The notes below the pieces were generated by a model. It saw only the letters and a program-made list of their open reading frames with translations. It ran no database searches and was not told where the DNA came from. Position numbers and translations under genes: made by a program. A stretch of 64,000 bases of DNA from Pholiota molesta (Eukaryota > Basidiomycota > Agaricomycetes > Agaricales > Strophariaceae): assembly GCA_014925825.1 (NCBI GenBank), contig JACGCK010000004.1:806001-870000 (forward strand), in the 5' to 3' direction. This document shows, piece after piece, positions 23,901 to 35,326 of this stretch (positions within the stretch are counted from its first letter, which is position 1; every line of letters starts with the position of its first letter).

Positions 23901-26900
23901 TTGGACAGGCGGCTGAGCTCTAATTGGAAAGCAAGAGCAGGCTCAATGTTACGAATAGCCTGCTCTTCGCCCCAAACACCATCAAAGTCACGAAGAGTGA
24001 AGTAAACTGGATATTGGCCACGACGGCAAAGGAGGATCGACAGGCGACGGACTCCACGCTGCAAGAGGATAGCCCGATGGTCGTTGACAAAAGCAAGCAC
24101 GACCTTATTCCATTCATCTTCGGCCATGTCGTCTTCCTCCCGGAAGATGCGAAGAGCGATATTAACAACATTAGGAGCTTGGCTGTCTGCACCATATCGT
24201 TCGGAAAACTCTGCTATATCGAATGAAGGAAGCATCGCGACGACCTTGTCGAATCCTTGGGCCATAGCAGCGACATTGTTGAAAGAGGCAATCACTCCAG
24301 TCCGAATGGGTTGAGTTTGATGACGGTTGATCATGTATGTCAGATCACTAACAGAGGCTGAACGGCGTGATTCACTGATTGGACGTCGTAAGTTATTGAG
24401 CGAAGATGTTATATGACATATGGCTTACCCAGCAGCAAAACGGGGAGTATCGGGGGTGAACGACTTTGACCAAGGTTAAAGCGCCAAGTAACAACCGTTG
24501 GGGCTTCTCCGCCATCAAGAGTGTCTCCCTCTTCATAATCGACCGATAGCAACGAGTAGGCCTTGTATGCACGCCTGATATAAACTTCAAATGCAGCTGC
24601 AAGCACAACAATTGAGATAATTGCGAATGAAAACACCGATATTCACTTACCAAGGCGGAGCATAGCGTCTTCGTGATCAAAGAATGCGGGCAACACATCA
24701 TAGACGGTGTACCGTGAATCAGTGAGCTCTCGGAGAATATCAGCAGCAGGAGTCCTGATTTAAATGTGAGAATGACTCCAGACTAGCGAAATTGAGACAC
24801 CCACCTGGGCGCGGATCCGGACTCTCCATAGTAATTGTTAGTTACCGAATTTCTGAGAACGGTTTCCATCTGGACAAGGCGTTCCTCGAATGATGGCATT
24901 TGCCCGAGAATAAGCACTTCGCGAGCCTTCAATCCAACAGCAGTAGAAGACCTGAGTTACACGTTAGAAGCCTATATGAAAAAAGAACCAAGAATGAAGA
25001 CGAACTTTGCTTCCAGAGCGGCCAGCCCTTGCATAACTTTGTAAATTCTACCATCCGGATTGGAAACATTAATGCTGCCGGCCTTGACGTAGTCGAGAAG
25101 CGCCAACATGAGCTTGGTTTTGCTCTGTACCTTGATGTGGCTGAGAACCAAACTGATGGCCGTGTTGAGGTCGTCCTTGTACTGTTCACGGAGAGCCAAA
25201 ACGCGTGCTTCGATGCTACCACCAAAAAGCTTCTCTGTATTCTCGTAGCGCTCCAAGAGGTTGGCGATGGTTTCAGTTTCGTGGCCCTTGAGGCCTCCTT
25301 GATAGCGTTCCAAGACCTCGTACAACCCTGCAATTTTGGTGCGGAACATAACCCTATCTTGGGGCAAAATACTATCTTGGACGTAGTGGTCAATTAATTT
25401 CTTGATGCGAACAGCTGGGAAATCGGTGTTATCTCCCTTAGACTTGGCGGTCTCGATGGCCGCCCGAATACTGTCCTCTAGCTTGGTTGGGATGCGACCG
25501 GACAAGGAAGAAAGAACAGCATTGATCTCAGAGTAGGGGAGTTTGGGGTCATGGAGAATTTCGAAGAATTCTTTGAGAGTAGAAGGCATGGCGGACTGGT
25601 TGTCGAAACCATCCAAAATGTCGTTTAGGACGCCGAGGCAACGGTTAAGAACCTGGTGAGGTTTATTACCAACGACACCTGGAGAACCCATGGGAGGTAG
25701 CAGGCCTTCAAAGGGTTTGGCATGCTTGACGCGAGCAGGGTCGTCCAGAGTAAGGATACCGAGGATGTCGCCAGGTTCTAGGCTGACTCCCGGTTGCTTG
25801 ATCAACTGAACAGTACCATCTTCGGATGCGACGAGAGGCATGTACATTTTCATGACCTAACAAAATTGTAAGCGATAGATTGTTTATTAAGGGATATATA
25901 CTTACTTCGATCTCAGCATATTGATCTCCCGCCTTGACATGATCACCACTGTCGAGGAAGTACCGAACAAGTTTTCCGGGACTGGGACTTCTGAGTTGGG
26001 TAGGGTCGTTCTCCTGTTCGATCAAGCAGGTCTTCGCGTCGACCATCAATCTCAGAGCGCCAACCTCTTCCTGCCAATAAATGGAGTGACTCTTTCCGTC
26101 CAAAAGAACAAGCAATCCTCCGTCGGCCAGAGGGCGTGCTCCGACCATGGTGCTGCCACCGTTTAGATAAAGCGTCCAAACAGTCGAGGAAGAACGAGCG
26201 GCTGTGAAAGAGTAGCGTGTATTCTCATAGATGAAGTCGATACCGAAAACGGTGCGAAGGACATCGCGTCCAGGAACTTGGCCTTTGTCTAGTACGCGTT
26301 GTATTCGGTCCAGCACGCTTCAGAAGCGAGATACGCCTTGGTGACCGCACCACAGACAACAGCCAATGTAGCATCAGGACGTTCAGCCGTGAGCTTGTTG
26401 CTGATCAAAGAGTCAAGCCAGCCAGTTGTGATGGTGTTGTTTTGAAGGCTTCAAGCTCGAGGAGTTTGATGAGATATTCGACAGTCGTCCTGAAGTCCCC
26501 GCGGATACTCAATTCCTTCAGCGCTACAATCATGTTCTTTCGACTCTCTCCGCGATCTTCGCCATACGCAAAGATGTGACCGAATTGGGAATCGGCGAAT
26601 TCATGCAGACCTCCGGCCGTGCTCACTGAGAAGTAACCCCAAACGTTGGTGCTTGAGCGGAAGTTGAGCTCCTGTAGAGAACCAGATGAAGGCTTAAAGC
26701 CGGCATCGGGATTTTCTGCGGTAATGCGGACTGCAACAACGTGACCTTTGGGCCGGGGTTTGCGCTGAAGTTTACTTGAATCGGGATTTACCATATCAAA
26801 GTCAATCTCGGATGACGCATTGGGAGCAACGCCATATAGCTGCCTAATATCGCGAATGCGGTGAAGGGGAATACCCATGGCGACTTGAAGCTGAGCAGCA

Positions 26901-28286
26901 GGAAGATTGACTCCAGACACCATCTCGGTGGTTGGATGCTCGACTTGGAGACGGGGGTTCAACTCCAGGAAGTAGAAATAATCGTCAGCGTGGCTATAGA
27001 GGTCTGGAAGCCGTCTGTCAATGGATTTAAAAGAGATAGGCGGGGGGGTACATACATTCCACAGTACCAGCGCTGACATAGCCAACAAGCTTGGACAGAC
27101 GCACGGCAGCGCGCTCCATCCGCTCGAATGTGTCTTCTTTGGCGATGGTAACAGGAGCTTCCTCAATAATCTTCTGATGACGGCGCTGAACTGAACAATC
27201 GCGACCAAAGAGCGAAATAGCATTTCCGTATTGATCGGCGAGAAGTTGGACTTCCAAATGACGGGCTGAGCCTGCTAGCTTCATGATAAAGATGGGGGAG
27301 CCTACAAAATCATTAATTCCAGACGAACGAGAATAAAAAGATGCGCAAATACCAGGTATTTCTCCCGCCACAGCCTGATATGCATTCTTGAATGCCTCGG
27401 GTTGTTCGACCTTTCGGATTCCTTTGCCTCCTCCTCCCTCACTGGCTTTAATCATGACTGGCCATCCGATCTCTTCCGCCTTCTTCAAGCCTTCTTCGAC
27501 GGAAGTGACGCAGGCATCTGCGTATGCTTTATCGGGGACCGTCACGAAACCTTGGTCGGAGAGAATAGTGTCCGAGATGCCAGATCCGGACCAGGGCATA
27601 GTAGGACGTCGGCGCTTTGGGCGACAATCGTGCTCGAGATCTTATCACCCAAGCTACGCATGGCACTTCCTGGGGGACCGATGAAAACAATTTTGTGTTT
27701 GCTGGCTGCTAGACTTTCTGGTAGACGCGGGTTCTCGGAGGCATGACCCCATCCCGCCCAGACGGCGTGGACTCCGGCACGCTCAGCAACATCTACGATA
27801 AGATCGACATTGGCATAGTTATTGTTGTTGCTGCCTCCAGGGACCTCGATGTAGCGATCAGCCATGCGAATATATTCGGCGTTCACTTTCAGATCTTCTG
27901 GGGTCGCCATTACTGTAAATTCGACCTCTCGTTCGCGGCCGAATGTTTCGTAGCTCCATTGACGAATGGAACGAATTTCCTTCACGGCGGCGATACCTGG
28001 CACGGCGTGAACAATTTATTTACATCTGGTTGAACATACATACCGTTGTTGGCAATAAGAACCTGGGGAGAGAACGGTAAGGGCGGGGATCGCCAACACA
28101 CAAAACGGACATACTTTTGTGATAACGGTGTGTCCGCCATGTGTCTTGACAAAATCGTGAATGCTGCTGGGTGCTGCGGTGTCCAGCGAGTTTCCACCTA
28201 GAAAAACGTGAGCGGGATGCGGGGCGAGGGCGGAGGAGACGCGTACCGATGAACTGCTGGACGCGCGAATGGTCGTAAGCCGACAT
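20974..28286 (-). CDS. ACC1: Acetyl-CoA carboxylase (multidomain)
   Basis: This enzyme makes malonyl-CoA from acetyl-CoA, bicarbonate and ATP, the first committed step of fatty-acid synthesis, in the cytosol. Order: [20 protein letters not shown] start; biotin carboxylase ([36 protein letters not shown]-grasp [33 protein letters not shown]); biotin carrier with MKMYMPL, whose biotin-accepting Lys codon is 25848-25850; the central domain; and the carboxyltransferase ([45 protein letters not shown]), ending [11 protein letters not shown] in a short last exon (20974-21013 region). Length is about 2,230 residues, as usual. Six single-base gaps break the frame: near 27612 (DVPTMPW), 26445 (FKTNTITTGW), 26303 (TEYKRVL), 24450-24460 (SPPDTPRF), 23080-23082 (EFPQGRK) and 22074 (FEQTIMEAG). 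All are shortened base runs in an essential gene. Confidence 0.95.
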
Positions 28287-28771
28287 GGCTGACTGGGAGG
28301 ACGGGGGGTGGGATGCGAAGTAGAAAAGGAACGGGAAGGAGCACGCCTGGTTATATCCCGAGAACCACTTCTGGGGATGGTGATCGACCCCAAAATTCTG
28401 CAGCCCGCTTACCTCAGCAATTTCGGTACAGTGTCGTCCCTGGCGTCTTCCTCCGAGGACGTACTTACTCTAATACGCTCACTGGTGTACGTGGTTGGTA
28501 CGTGGGGCCACCCGGCTCCGTCATCTCACCGCCAGTTCACACCTTCGATCCACGCGCATCGCATGCCCAGTCCTTCTTTTTTCGTGCCCAAGCACAAGCG
28601 CTCACTGATAATCGCCGACTTTCTTTCCACAGATGCTACTCGTCCATGCAGATCCCAATTATATGCAGTCCCAACAATATGCGTCATTCTACTCCGAGTA
28701 AAATACTTGATTGATAGCTAGGAGTACATCGTGACAGTCTTGAAAATACCACACACTATAAGCGATCTTTC
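28287..28771. other. Intergenic region, ACC1 promoter side
   Basis: About 485 bases lie between the ACC1 start and the ARPC2 stop. It should contain the ACC1 promoter and 5' UTR. Open frames seen on the plus strand have no recognisable content, and I see no repeat. Confidence 0.5.
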
Positions 28772-29955
28772 TCATCGGGACACCATAGTTCGCCCGCTGC
28801 AGATAGAGTACATGTGAATGATTGTTAGCCTGGATTACGACGGATAAGCGGACACACCTTGCTGTCTTTCTTTCAGTCGTCGCTACTTCTGTCTTCGCTC
28901 TGTTGAGCACCTTCTGGAACTCCGTTACACGATGTCTCATTCTGGAGTGCATATAAGCCTTCGAGCACTTAATATGGTAATGCAAGTAATCTCGGAACAG
29001 CTGCGTCTGCGATATAGTCGCAGCGGCGGTGGTCGGTTTGCCGAAGTGACGAGGGAAAAGAACAAAGGTAACATAGCCGATTTCTTCACTATTGCGAAGA
29101 CCTGGGACATGGCGGATTTCGAGCGGAGGGTCCCGACTTGAATACAACACTTGTGGAGCGTTTTGGATAGAAGGTTGGCGACGGGCATCGACGAATTCCT
29201 GGGTACGGTCAGATGAGCCGCAGGTCGAAATAGCGAATTAGCCATACCTGTAGGAACACCTTGCCGAATATCCTGTCTGTTTCTTCTCTGAATACAGTCG
29301 AGAAGATAACAGTCACCCGATCAGGGGCTGCCTGGATGTACATCGCCTCTTCGTCTCTGTAATGGATTTGCATAAGCTCTCCCTGTCCTTCTGTGGATTC
29401 CAGTGCCTTCTGGGTCGCGAAACCGCGTTCAAAGGGAGCAGCTAGCGCATTACGCTTCAACAGAGCCAGCGACATCACAAATTCATCGCGAGCCTCTGTG
29501 ATGATCAGCGATTCGGTCGTAATATGAACGCGCCGTCGAAAGACATACCAGGTTCTGTAGGAGCCTGCTCTAGATCGATCTCCAAGCTGACATTGTATTC
29601 CGGCTCAACCTGAGTTGAGAGAAGGGACCCATATTCGCGTTGCAGTACGTCAAGAGCTCCGTATTGCACAAGCTCGTCCCAGCAACGAATGTTCATCGAC
29701 AGGAGTAAGACAGTCTTGCGCTCTGGGGTCGATAGGTGGAAACGAACGTTGTCGTAATCGACAAACACAACATCTAGAGAACCAGGCCTTCAAAACATAA
29801 GATTTCAGTATCTGAACTAGAGCGATGTGTCCTTTACTTTTGCAGTTTCTCAGAGATGGTAGTCTGAATAATGACATTATGGGGCTGGAAAGGGAGACAA
29901 GTGAGTTCCTTGTCCAAAGGTTTCTCCTCTGAATACTGACCTCCAGCAAGATCAT
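28772..29955 (-). CDS. ARC35: ARPC2, 35-kDa subunit of the Arp2/3 complex
   Basis: The first exon is only MILLE, followed after an intron by [16 protein letters not shown]. Later exons give [128 protein letters not shown] and a last exon ending SGRTMVSR. This matches ARPC2 from end to end at the family length of about 300 residues. ARPC2 with ARPC4 forms the core of Arp2/3, which nucleates branched actin at endocytic patches. Splice phases fit throughout and no frameshift was seen. Confidence 0.95.
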
Positions 29956-30679
29956 GTTTATCAACGCGTAAAGTAAGTTATCAAGCCTTAGAGTGTGTCT
30001 TTAAGGGGTATCGGGGCGAGATGCGTACTGGATGGTCTACTCAATGAGCAAGCTGATTTGGAGCCCACTGCGCGGTGGCGATGCACTTCCTAATCAGAAC
30101 GCGTGGGATTCCATGCATTGCATCATGCTTCATTGCATGCACACGCACAATGAATGAATGCATTTGTGCAACGGCAGTGACCACCACAGCCATTTAGCGC
30201 TAGCACTGGGATAAATATATTGGCCGCAGAGAGCAAAAAAAATCGAATACTTTCTTGGGTTTTTTTTCTAAAGAAATAAAAACAATGCTCCAAGGTCAAA
30301 ACTCATTAACTGTCGAATACTCATTAACTGTCGAATAGTACAGAAATAAAAACAACGCTCCAAGGTCAAAACTCATTAACTGTCGAATAGTACAGTCGAA
30401 TAGGCGGAGACATCAGTGGCACATCACAGTGCATTATCCGAGAACCTCCCGTTTAACAGCACTAATAATATACTGTTTCCTACATCCGAGGGTCCGAGTG
30501 TAGAAGCTCAAGCCACTTCTGTCTCTCCTCTTTTATTGGAAACATTACCCACATAATTATTACAAGCCCTGAATATCCGTGAAGTGTAGGATGCGCCTCC
30601 CTATTCAGTCGCTTGGCCAGATAAGTAAGGATGAACATCGTTCAAGTACATGAGTAATAATACAAAAGTCGTGGAGGCG
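29956..30679. other. Intergenic region with a small duplicated block
   Basis: This is 724 bases upstream of ARPC2 and downstream of the membrane-protein gene. It holds a CATTGCA-rich patch (30110-30180), an AT-rich GGGATAAATATATT sequence near 30208, and the repeat at 30272-30395 described separately. No open frame is convincing. Confidence 0.6.
30272..30395. repeat. Nested tandem duplication of 48-bp and 19-bp units
   Basis: A 48-bp unit at 30272-30319 (starting AGAAATAAAAACAATGCTCC) recurs at 30342-30389 with one substitution. Its last 19 bases (ACTCATTAACTGTCGAATA) occur three times, at 30301, 30319 and 30371. TAGTACAG follows the second and third copies. The pattern suggests two rounds of slippage or unequal copying. 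Confidence 0.9.
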
Positions 30680-33184
30680 TTACCCCGCCGTAGTATGGTA
30701 TGAGGGAGCAAGAGAGACACGAGAAACGTTAGATCTTCTATTCTCTGACCTGCTCCCTGCCATATTCGTGTTTTGCCGCGTCGACTTTCGTGTGTTAGAA
30801 GGACCTGCTAAATTTGACGTCGACGCCAAGAGGTTATCGCGCGAGTGATCTTGCTCCGCTGATTGTGTAGGTGCGCTCTTCAAGTCGGAGCGGTGTGGTG
30901 GAGGGTCATAGATTGACGAAGAATTGTGAATCATGCTAGGACCAGTCTCCCGCCAGTCTTCGAACGGCGTCAAATTGATTTGGTTGTCATCAGTAGTAAG
31001 TTCAGCCAATTGTTTTCTGGTCTTCCTCCTCTTCCACAAAAATAATACGGCAAGCGTTATCCCGAGAATGAATACTGCGCCGATAGCAATGCCTGCGGCT
31101 TCGCCTGCCATACTCTGAGATTTGTGTGGACTATGTCATCCATTAGAAAACATCAATGAGCTTCAAAAAAAGGTTCACACACGTTTGAGTTTGGACTGCG
31201 GCTGAGGTCTACCCAAAGTCAAGAAATAAAGGAGTCAGGCAGGGAATCATAGCATATAAGAGGATTCAATGCACCGTATTAAGTGGAGATGTAGAGCCCG
31301 TGGATGTGGGTGTCGTTGAGGTCGCCGTGCTCAAAGTTGGTAGGGGAGGGGGACCGCCACCGTTCTCGGTCACAGAAAACTGACAGAATAGTAAGCAGAA
31401 GTTTTTAGGATTTGCATCGACTTACAAAAATGGCGTCATCAATGGCTCCGTGATCAGGAAAGGACATTACAACAGGTTGGAAGTTGGCTGTTGAGACAAT
31501 CGACGAGAGTCGATAAAATCCAATAGGCAGCCCAGCAGTCACATTCATCGTAAATACTCCACTGCTACTCGTACCCCTGGTATCGATTGTGGCAGTCAGT
31601 GAGAAGATAGAGGGATTTGTAACAGCAGTCGAAATCTCCTCAATGACGAAGCTGGAATGTCCCATTATCCTTTCAATGTCCGTTTGGTCCGTTTGGATTA
31701 ATTGTTGTGGGGCGGAGAGAAAATTAACAGTTGGATTCGTGCTTTTGCTTGATACGAAGTTGGTGACGTTTAGTGATACCACGAAGGGTGTATTTTGTTT
31801 GATAGTGTCATTGAAAGCAGGACTTGTAAATTTAACGGATGGCTAGGGCAAGTATATGTTAGTCACTGGGATAAGGCTAAAATTTGATTGAAGTTTCTTT
31901 ACTATATTTTGGACGGAAGGGAGAAGCCCGATAGGTACAGGGTTACAGGATTCACCTACTGGTTGTGTTCCATTGGTGAGAGGTACACCGGGCAAAGTAG
32001 CACAGTAATTGATGAAATTATTTGTCGATGTCAACGAGGGTGTGAATGCTATATAGAAAATATTTAGATAGATAGACGAGTACAACAAAACTAGGCGAGC
32101 TCACTGCCGGCAGCACCATCCGTGCCATCTTGGGAGAATGCTGAACCGATCACGGAAGGATCCAGTGTTAAAGAACTGCTAGGGTCCTGGCGTCTCGCCC
32201 CTCGTTTCCATAAAGAATAAGAGTTTCTTTTGGTCTTCTCTTGGGAGGTGAAATGTCGAGCCCATTTCCGTAATGCGTTTGGCGGATAGACCTTCCACTC
32301 TTAGGATTGGGCTGAACTATGAACTGGCGATTTGTTTCTTCAGAATTTGCATCTGCTTTCAGATATGACTGAGGAGGACCTACATAGACAACATCATTTA
32401 GAGAACCATGCTGCGTCAGTGGCACAACAACAGGTTGATGATTCGCGGCATGAATGGTTGCTGTCATTCGATAGAAGCCTACAGGCAATGTGACTGTCGT
32501 AGAAAGGGACGGAATCATAGGAGTTCCAACCTCCGTGAAGAAAATTGGCTTCGACGGATCTGTTGGGGACTGCTGACCGAAGGATTCCAGCGCATCGACA
32601 ACGATATGGCAATGGCCAAGGACTAACCCTGCCGAATTAAGCTGTTGGGGAGCAGCGAGGTAGCTCTTTGCTGGATTAACTGCATTTCCGATCGCCAGAT
32701 TATCGAAATCAGAGTTACGGAGATCGGCGAATTCTCCAGAAATACGCCCCCGTTCTGAGGCTCTTGAAATCTCGTTGAAGGCATTTTTGCAGGCGCGGGT
32801 ATATGTCCCATAGGCGCGGGGTTACAGAAAAGCTGTTGAGACGGTTCGCCGGTCGTAAGGGTAAAGTTGCCACAGAAATTGATAAAGTTGTCGGTTGAGG
32901 TCAAGGATGGAGTCGTGAAAACATTATCTATATGGCATTGGAAATAAATCAGTTTTTTTTTCTGTCTTGTTCGAAAGGTTAAAATCTGTCTACCTTGCCC
33001 GTTGCTGGATTGTCCATCATTTTCAAGTCCTGTGGATATGACTTGAGGAAGGAGGGTAGACGACGATTGTGATGAATCTTGGCGTATATAGTTTATCTTC
33101 TCAATGGGAGCGGTGCTACCTAATTGCACACATTGTCGAAGTTAGAAAATCTACCCAATTCACATGACAATACTCACCTAACAT
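30680..33184 (-). CDS. Single-pass membrane protein with two repeated basidiomycete-type ectodomains
   Basis: I do not recognise a named family. Two copies of the same ectodomain are read in sequence. Copy 1 (about 33060-32200) runs from DNVFTTPSLTSTDNFINFC to SYLAAPQQLN, GHCHIVVDALESF, GFYRMTATIHAANHQPVVVP and HGSLNDVVYV. Copy 2 (about 32130-31405) runs from FTPSLTSTNNFINYC to NFLSAPQQL, GHSSFVIEEI, GFYRLSSIVSTANFQPVVMS and HGAIDDAIFV. After a Ser/Thr-rich stalk comes one helix (GIAIGAVFILGITLAVLFLW), stop-transfer KRRKTRK, and a cytosolic tail to 30680. Two single-base gaps, near 32186 and 32703, make it look like separate genes, but both fit shortened base runs. The N-terminus is uncertain: MLGSTAPIEK at 33184 lacks a signal peptide, and a hydrophobic stretch 5' of it (QLFFSASICSGVTYN) is in another frame. 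I infer a cell-surface protein. Confidence 0.65.
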
Positions 33185-33765
33185 GTCTTTGGACAGCCTG
33201 GAACAACTGAAATGGGGAGGTTGTAAGTAACGCCTGAACAAATGGAAGCGGAGAAGAAGAGCTGTTTTCGCAAAGATGGAGGTTGTACATGGGCGCCCAT
33301 GCTTATTACTTCAAAGACGAACGTGAACGTTGTGCAAGTATTGGCATTCAGTATCACTTTCCGTGGATACGATCACAGCGATCACGTCCGGTGAGAACTG
33401 GTAAAAATAACTGGATAACGATCATGTTCGATGGTTTAGAACTGGTTTAGAGAGGGTTACGCGTTTACGCCGTATGTGTTCTACTAGCAGCCTAAAAATA
33501 TGGACGATTGATGGATGTGTGGTAGAAGAGAGTACATAGAAGCTTGTCGTGGAAACATTTCAAATTGCGAAATCGAAACGGCTTTCGGCTTGCGTCATTA
33601 TGAACAAACACATGCAGGCGCGCTGCATCAGGATGCTCGACAGTCGTTGCTTGGTGCTATTTCGACATATTGACCAAACTGAGCGCTGAACAGTACGTGC
33701 ATTGCATGTGTACCTCTTCGTACACTTCGTTAACCATTGACAGAGTAGATTTTTCATTGAACGTG
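33185..33765. promoter_or_regulatory. Divergent intergenic region, membrane protein / FMP52-like
   Basis: About 580 bases should hold both promoters and possibly the true first exon of the membrane-protein gene. No repeat or RNA gene was seen. Confidence 0.45.
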
Positions 33766-34853
33766 ATGTCCGGTGAGTGGTTTCACTTTTCACTTGCGTT
33801 ACAAACCCTTCAATTCATTCACTTCCTGCAGCTTCAAAAAGTGCGCTCATTATTGGGGCAACGGGCCAGACAGGCCGCCATGTCCTGCAAAATCTTCTTG
33901 CATCGCCTCACTTCACGCGCGTCGGAGAATATGGGCGCAGAGTCACTCCTAAAGACGATATCACCACAGGTTGGGACAAGTTGGAGCAGAAGGTTATTGA
34001 CTTTGAGAAGCTTCAAGAGTCGGGACTGAATCAAGGAAACTGGGACGTTGTGTATATCACGTATGTTTCCTGTCCTCTTTGTCCCAAGTCCCAAGTTCAA
34101 GTATCGAACAGGTTAGGAACCACAAAGGCCAATGCTGGAAGTGCGGAAGCCTTTGAGAAGATCGACAGAGAGTACGCATATCTCGCTCACTAGTATTCCG
34201 TGCAGACCATTTGATCTGAAAGAATGCTTCTAGATATGTCATCAATGCCGCCAAACAGGCGAGGAATAGTGATCCATCTATCCCACAACGTTTGGTCTAC
34301 CTTTCGGTACATTCTTCATGTCTGCGCCAGTCATTGTTATACCTTGCTCATGTTGTTGGAACCAGTCTACAGGAGCCAACTCCAACTCACCGTTCCTCTA
34401 TCCCAAGTGAACTGAATCTTATATCTCCCATTGAATCGACCTTACTGACACAACATTCGATCATTAGGAGCAAAGGTCTTACTGAAGAAGGCCTCGCCAG
34501 TATAGGATATACCGACACGATCATTTTCCGACCAGGATTTCTTGCACAAACCAAGAGGCCGGATCATAGATTCGTAGAAGGTCTCTTTGGAAAGCTGACT
34601 GGAGTCCTCTCATATGTCAGCTCTTCAGTAGAGATTCCAGTACGTGCCTTTCAATTCAAGTCTATTTTCATCATTTCGAGCAAAGTATTGATAGGTCTCT
34701 AAACTCGGACGGGCGATATATCTTGCCGGAAAGCTTGGATCCAAAGAACTTCCACCAACGGTCAATGCAACACAAGAAAGCAAGGGCGACAACAAGTTCA
34801 CAGTCATCAGCAATGCTGGCGCCCATAAACTTGCCGAATCAAACTTGGAATAG
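33766..34853 (+). CDS. FMP52: FMP52/TIP30-like NAD(P)-binding protein
   Basis: The protein begins MSASKSALIIGATGQTGRHV, a Rossmann glycine-rich loop (GATGQTG), and continues LTWDKLEQKVIDFEKLQE-like text, WDVVYITLGTTKANAGSAEA, FEKIDREYVINAAKQAR, QRLVYLS, YPKSKGLTEEGLASIGY (the YxxxK of the extended SDR fold) and IIFRPGFLAQT, ending KLAESNLE. Fungal relatives are annotated as Fmp52, a mitochondrial outer-membrane protein of unknown enzymatic role. The animal relative is TIP30/HTATIP2. The start at 33766 encodes MSA split by an intron (exon 1 is seven bases). Splice phases fit and no frameshift was seen. Confidence 0.88.
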
Positions 34854-35326
34854 ATGCATGTATCATACTGTGTAACGGAGCTTGAGGCTAGTTCTGGAAC
34901 ACTTGGTAGTTCATGATGTTCATTGATACACTCATCATGTTAGTCATTAACAATGCTTGAAGACTCAAGTCGAAAGGCCGAGAATGACATGAAGGTCATT
35001 TTGCAAAAATAGCATGGATGATACAAGAGGTAAGGAGGGAATATTTTATAATAGGCATATGGAAACAAAGAGGGTATTAGAAATAATATGCGATGGGCTG
35101 TGGTACCAGTATCATGAGCGCGATGGATACATAGATGATGTCGGTCAGATAGAAATGAGCTTTAGTGGTCGTGAGTGACAAGGAAAAGAAAAGACGAGAG
35201 TAGGTAATTGTAATGGCGACGATTAGTATAGGTCCTTATTGGCAAGGATTCAACATATGCAATATAGAAAACAACAGAGCAATGATGCAGTGAACGAGAA
35301 GTAAAAGCAAAGAGCAACAATAATTA
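34854..35326. other. Convergent intergenic region
   Basis: About 470 purine-rich bases lie between two 3' ends. I see no gene or repeat. Confidence 0.5.

Noticed and set aside
32100..32200. Boundary between two separate paralogous genes
   Set aside because: The stop at 32168 disappears when one G is added to the run at about 32186, and the frame then leads straight into the second module, so one gene is simpler.
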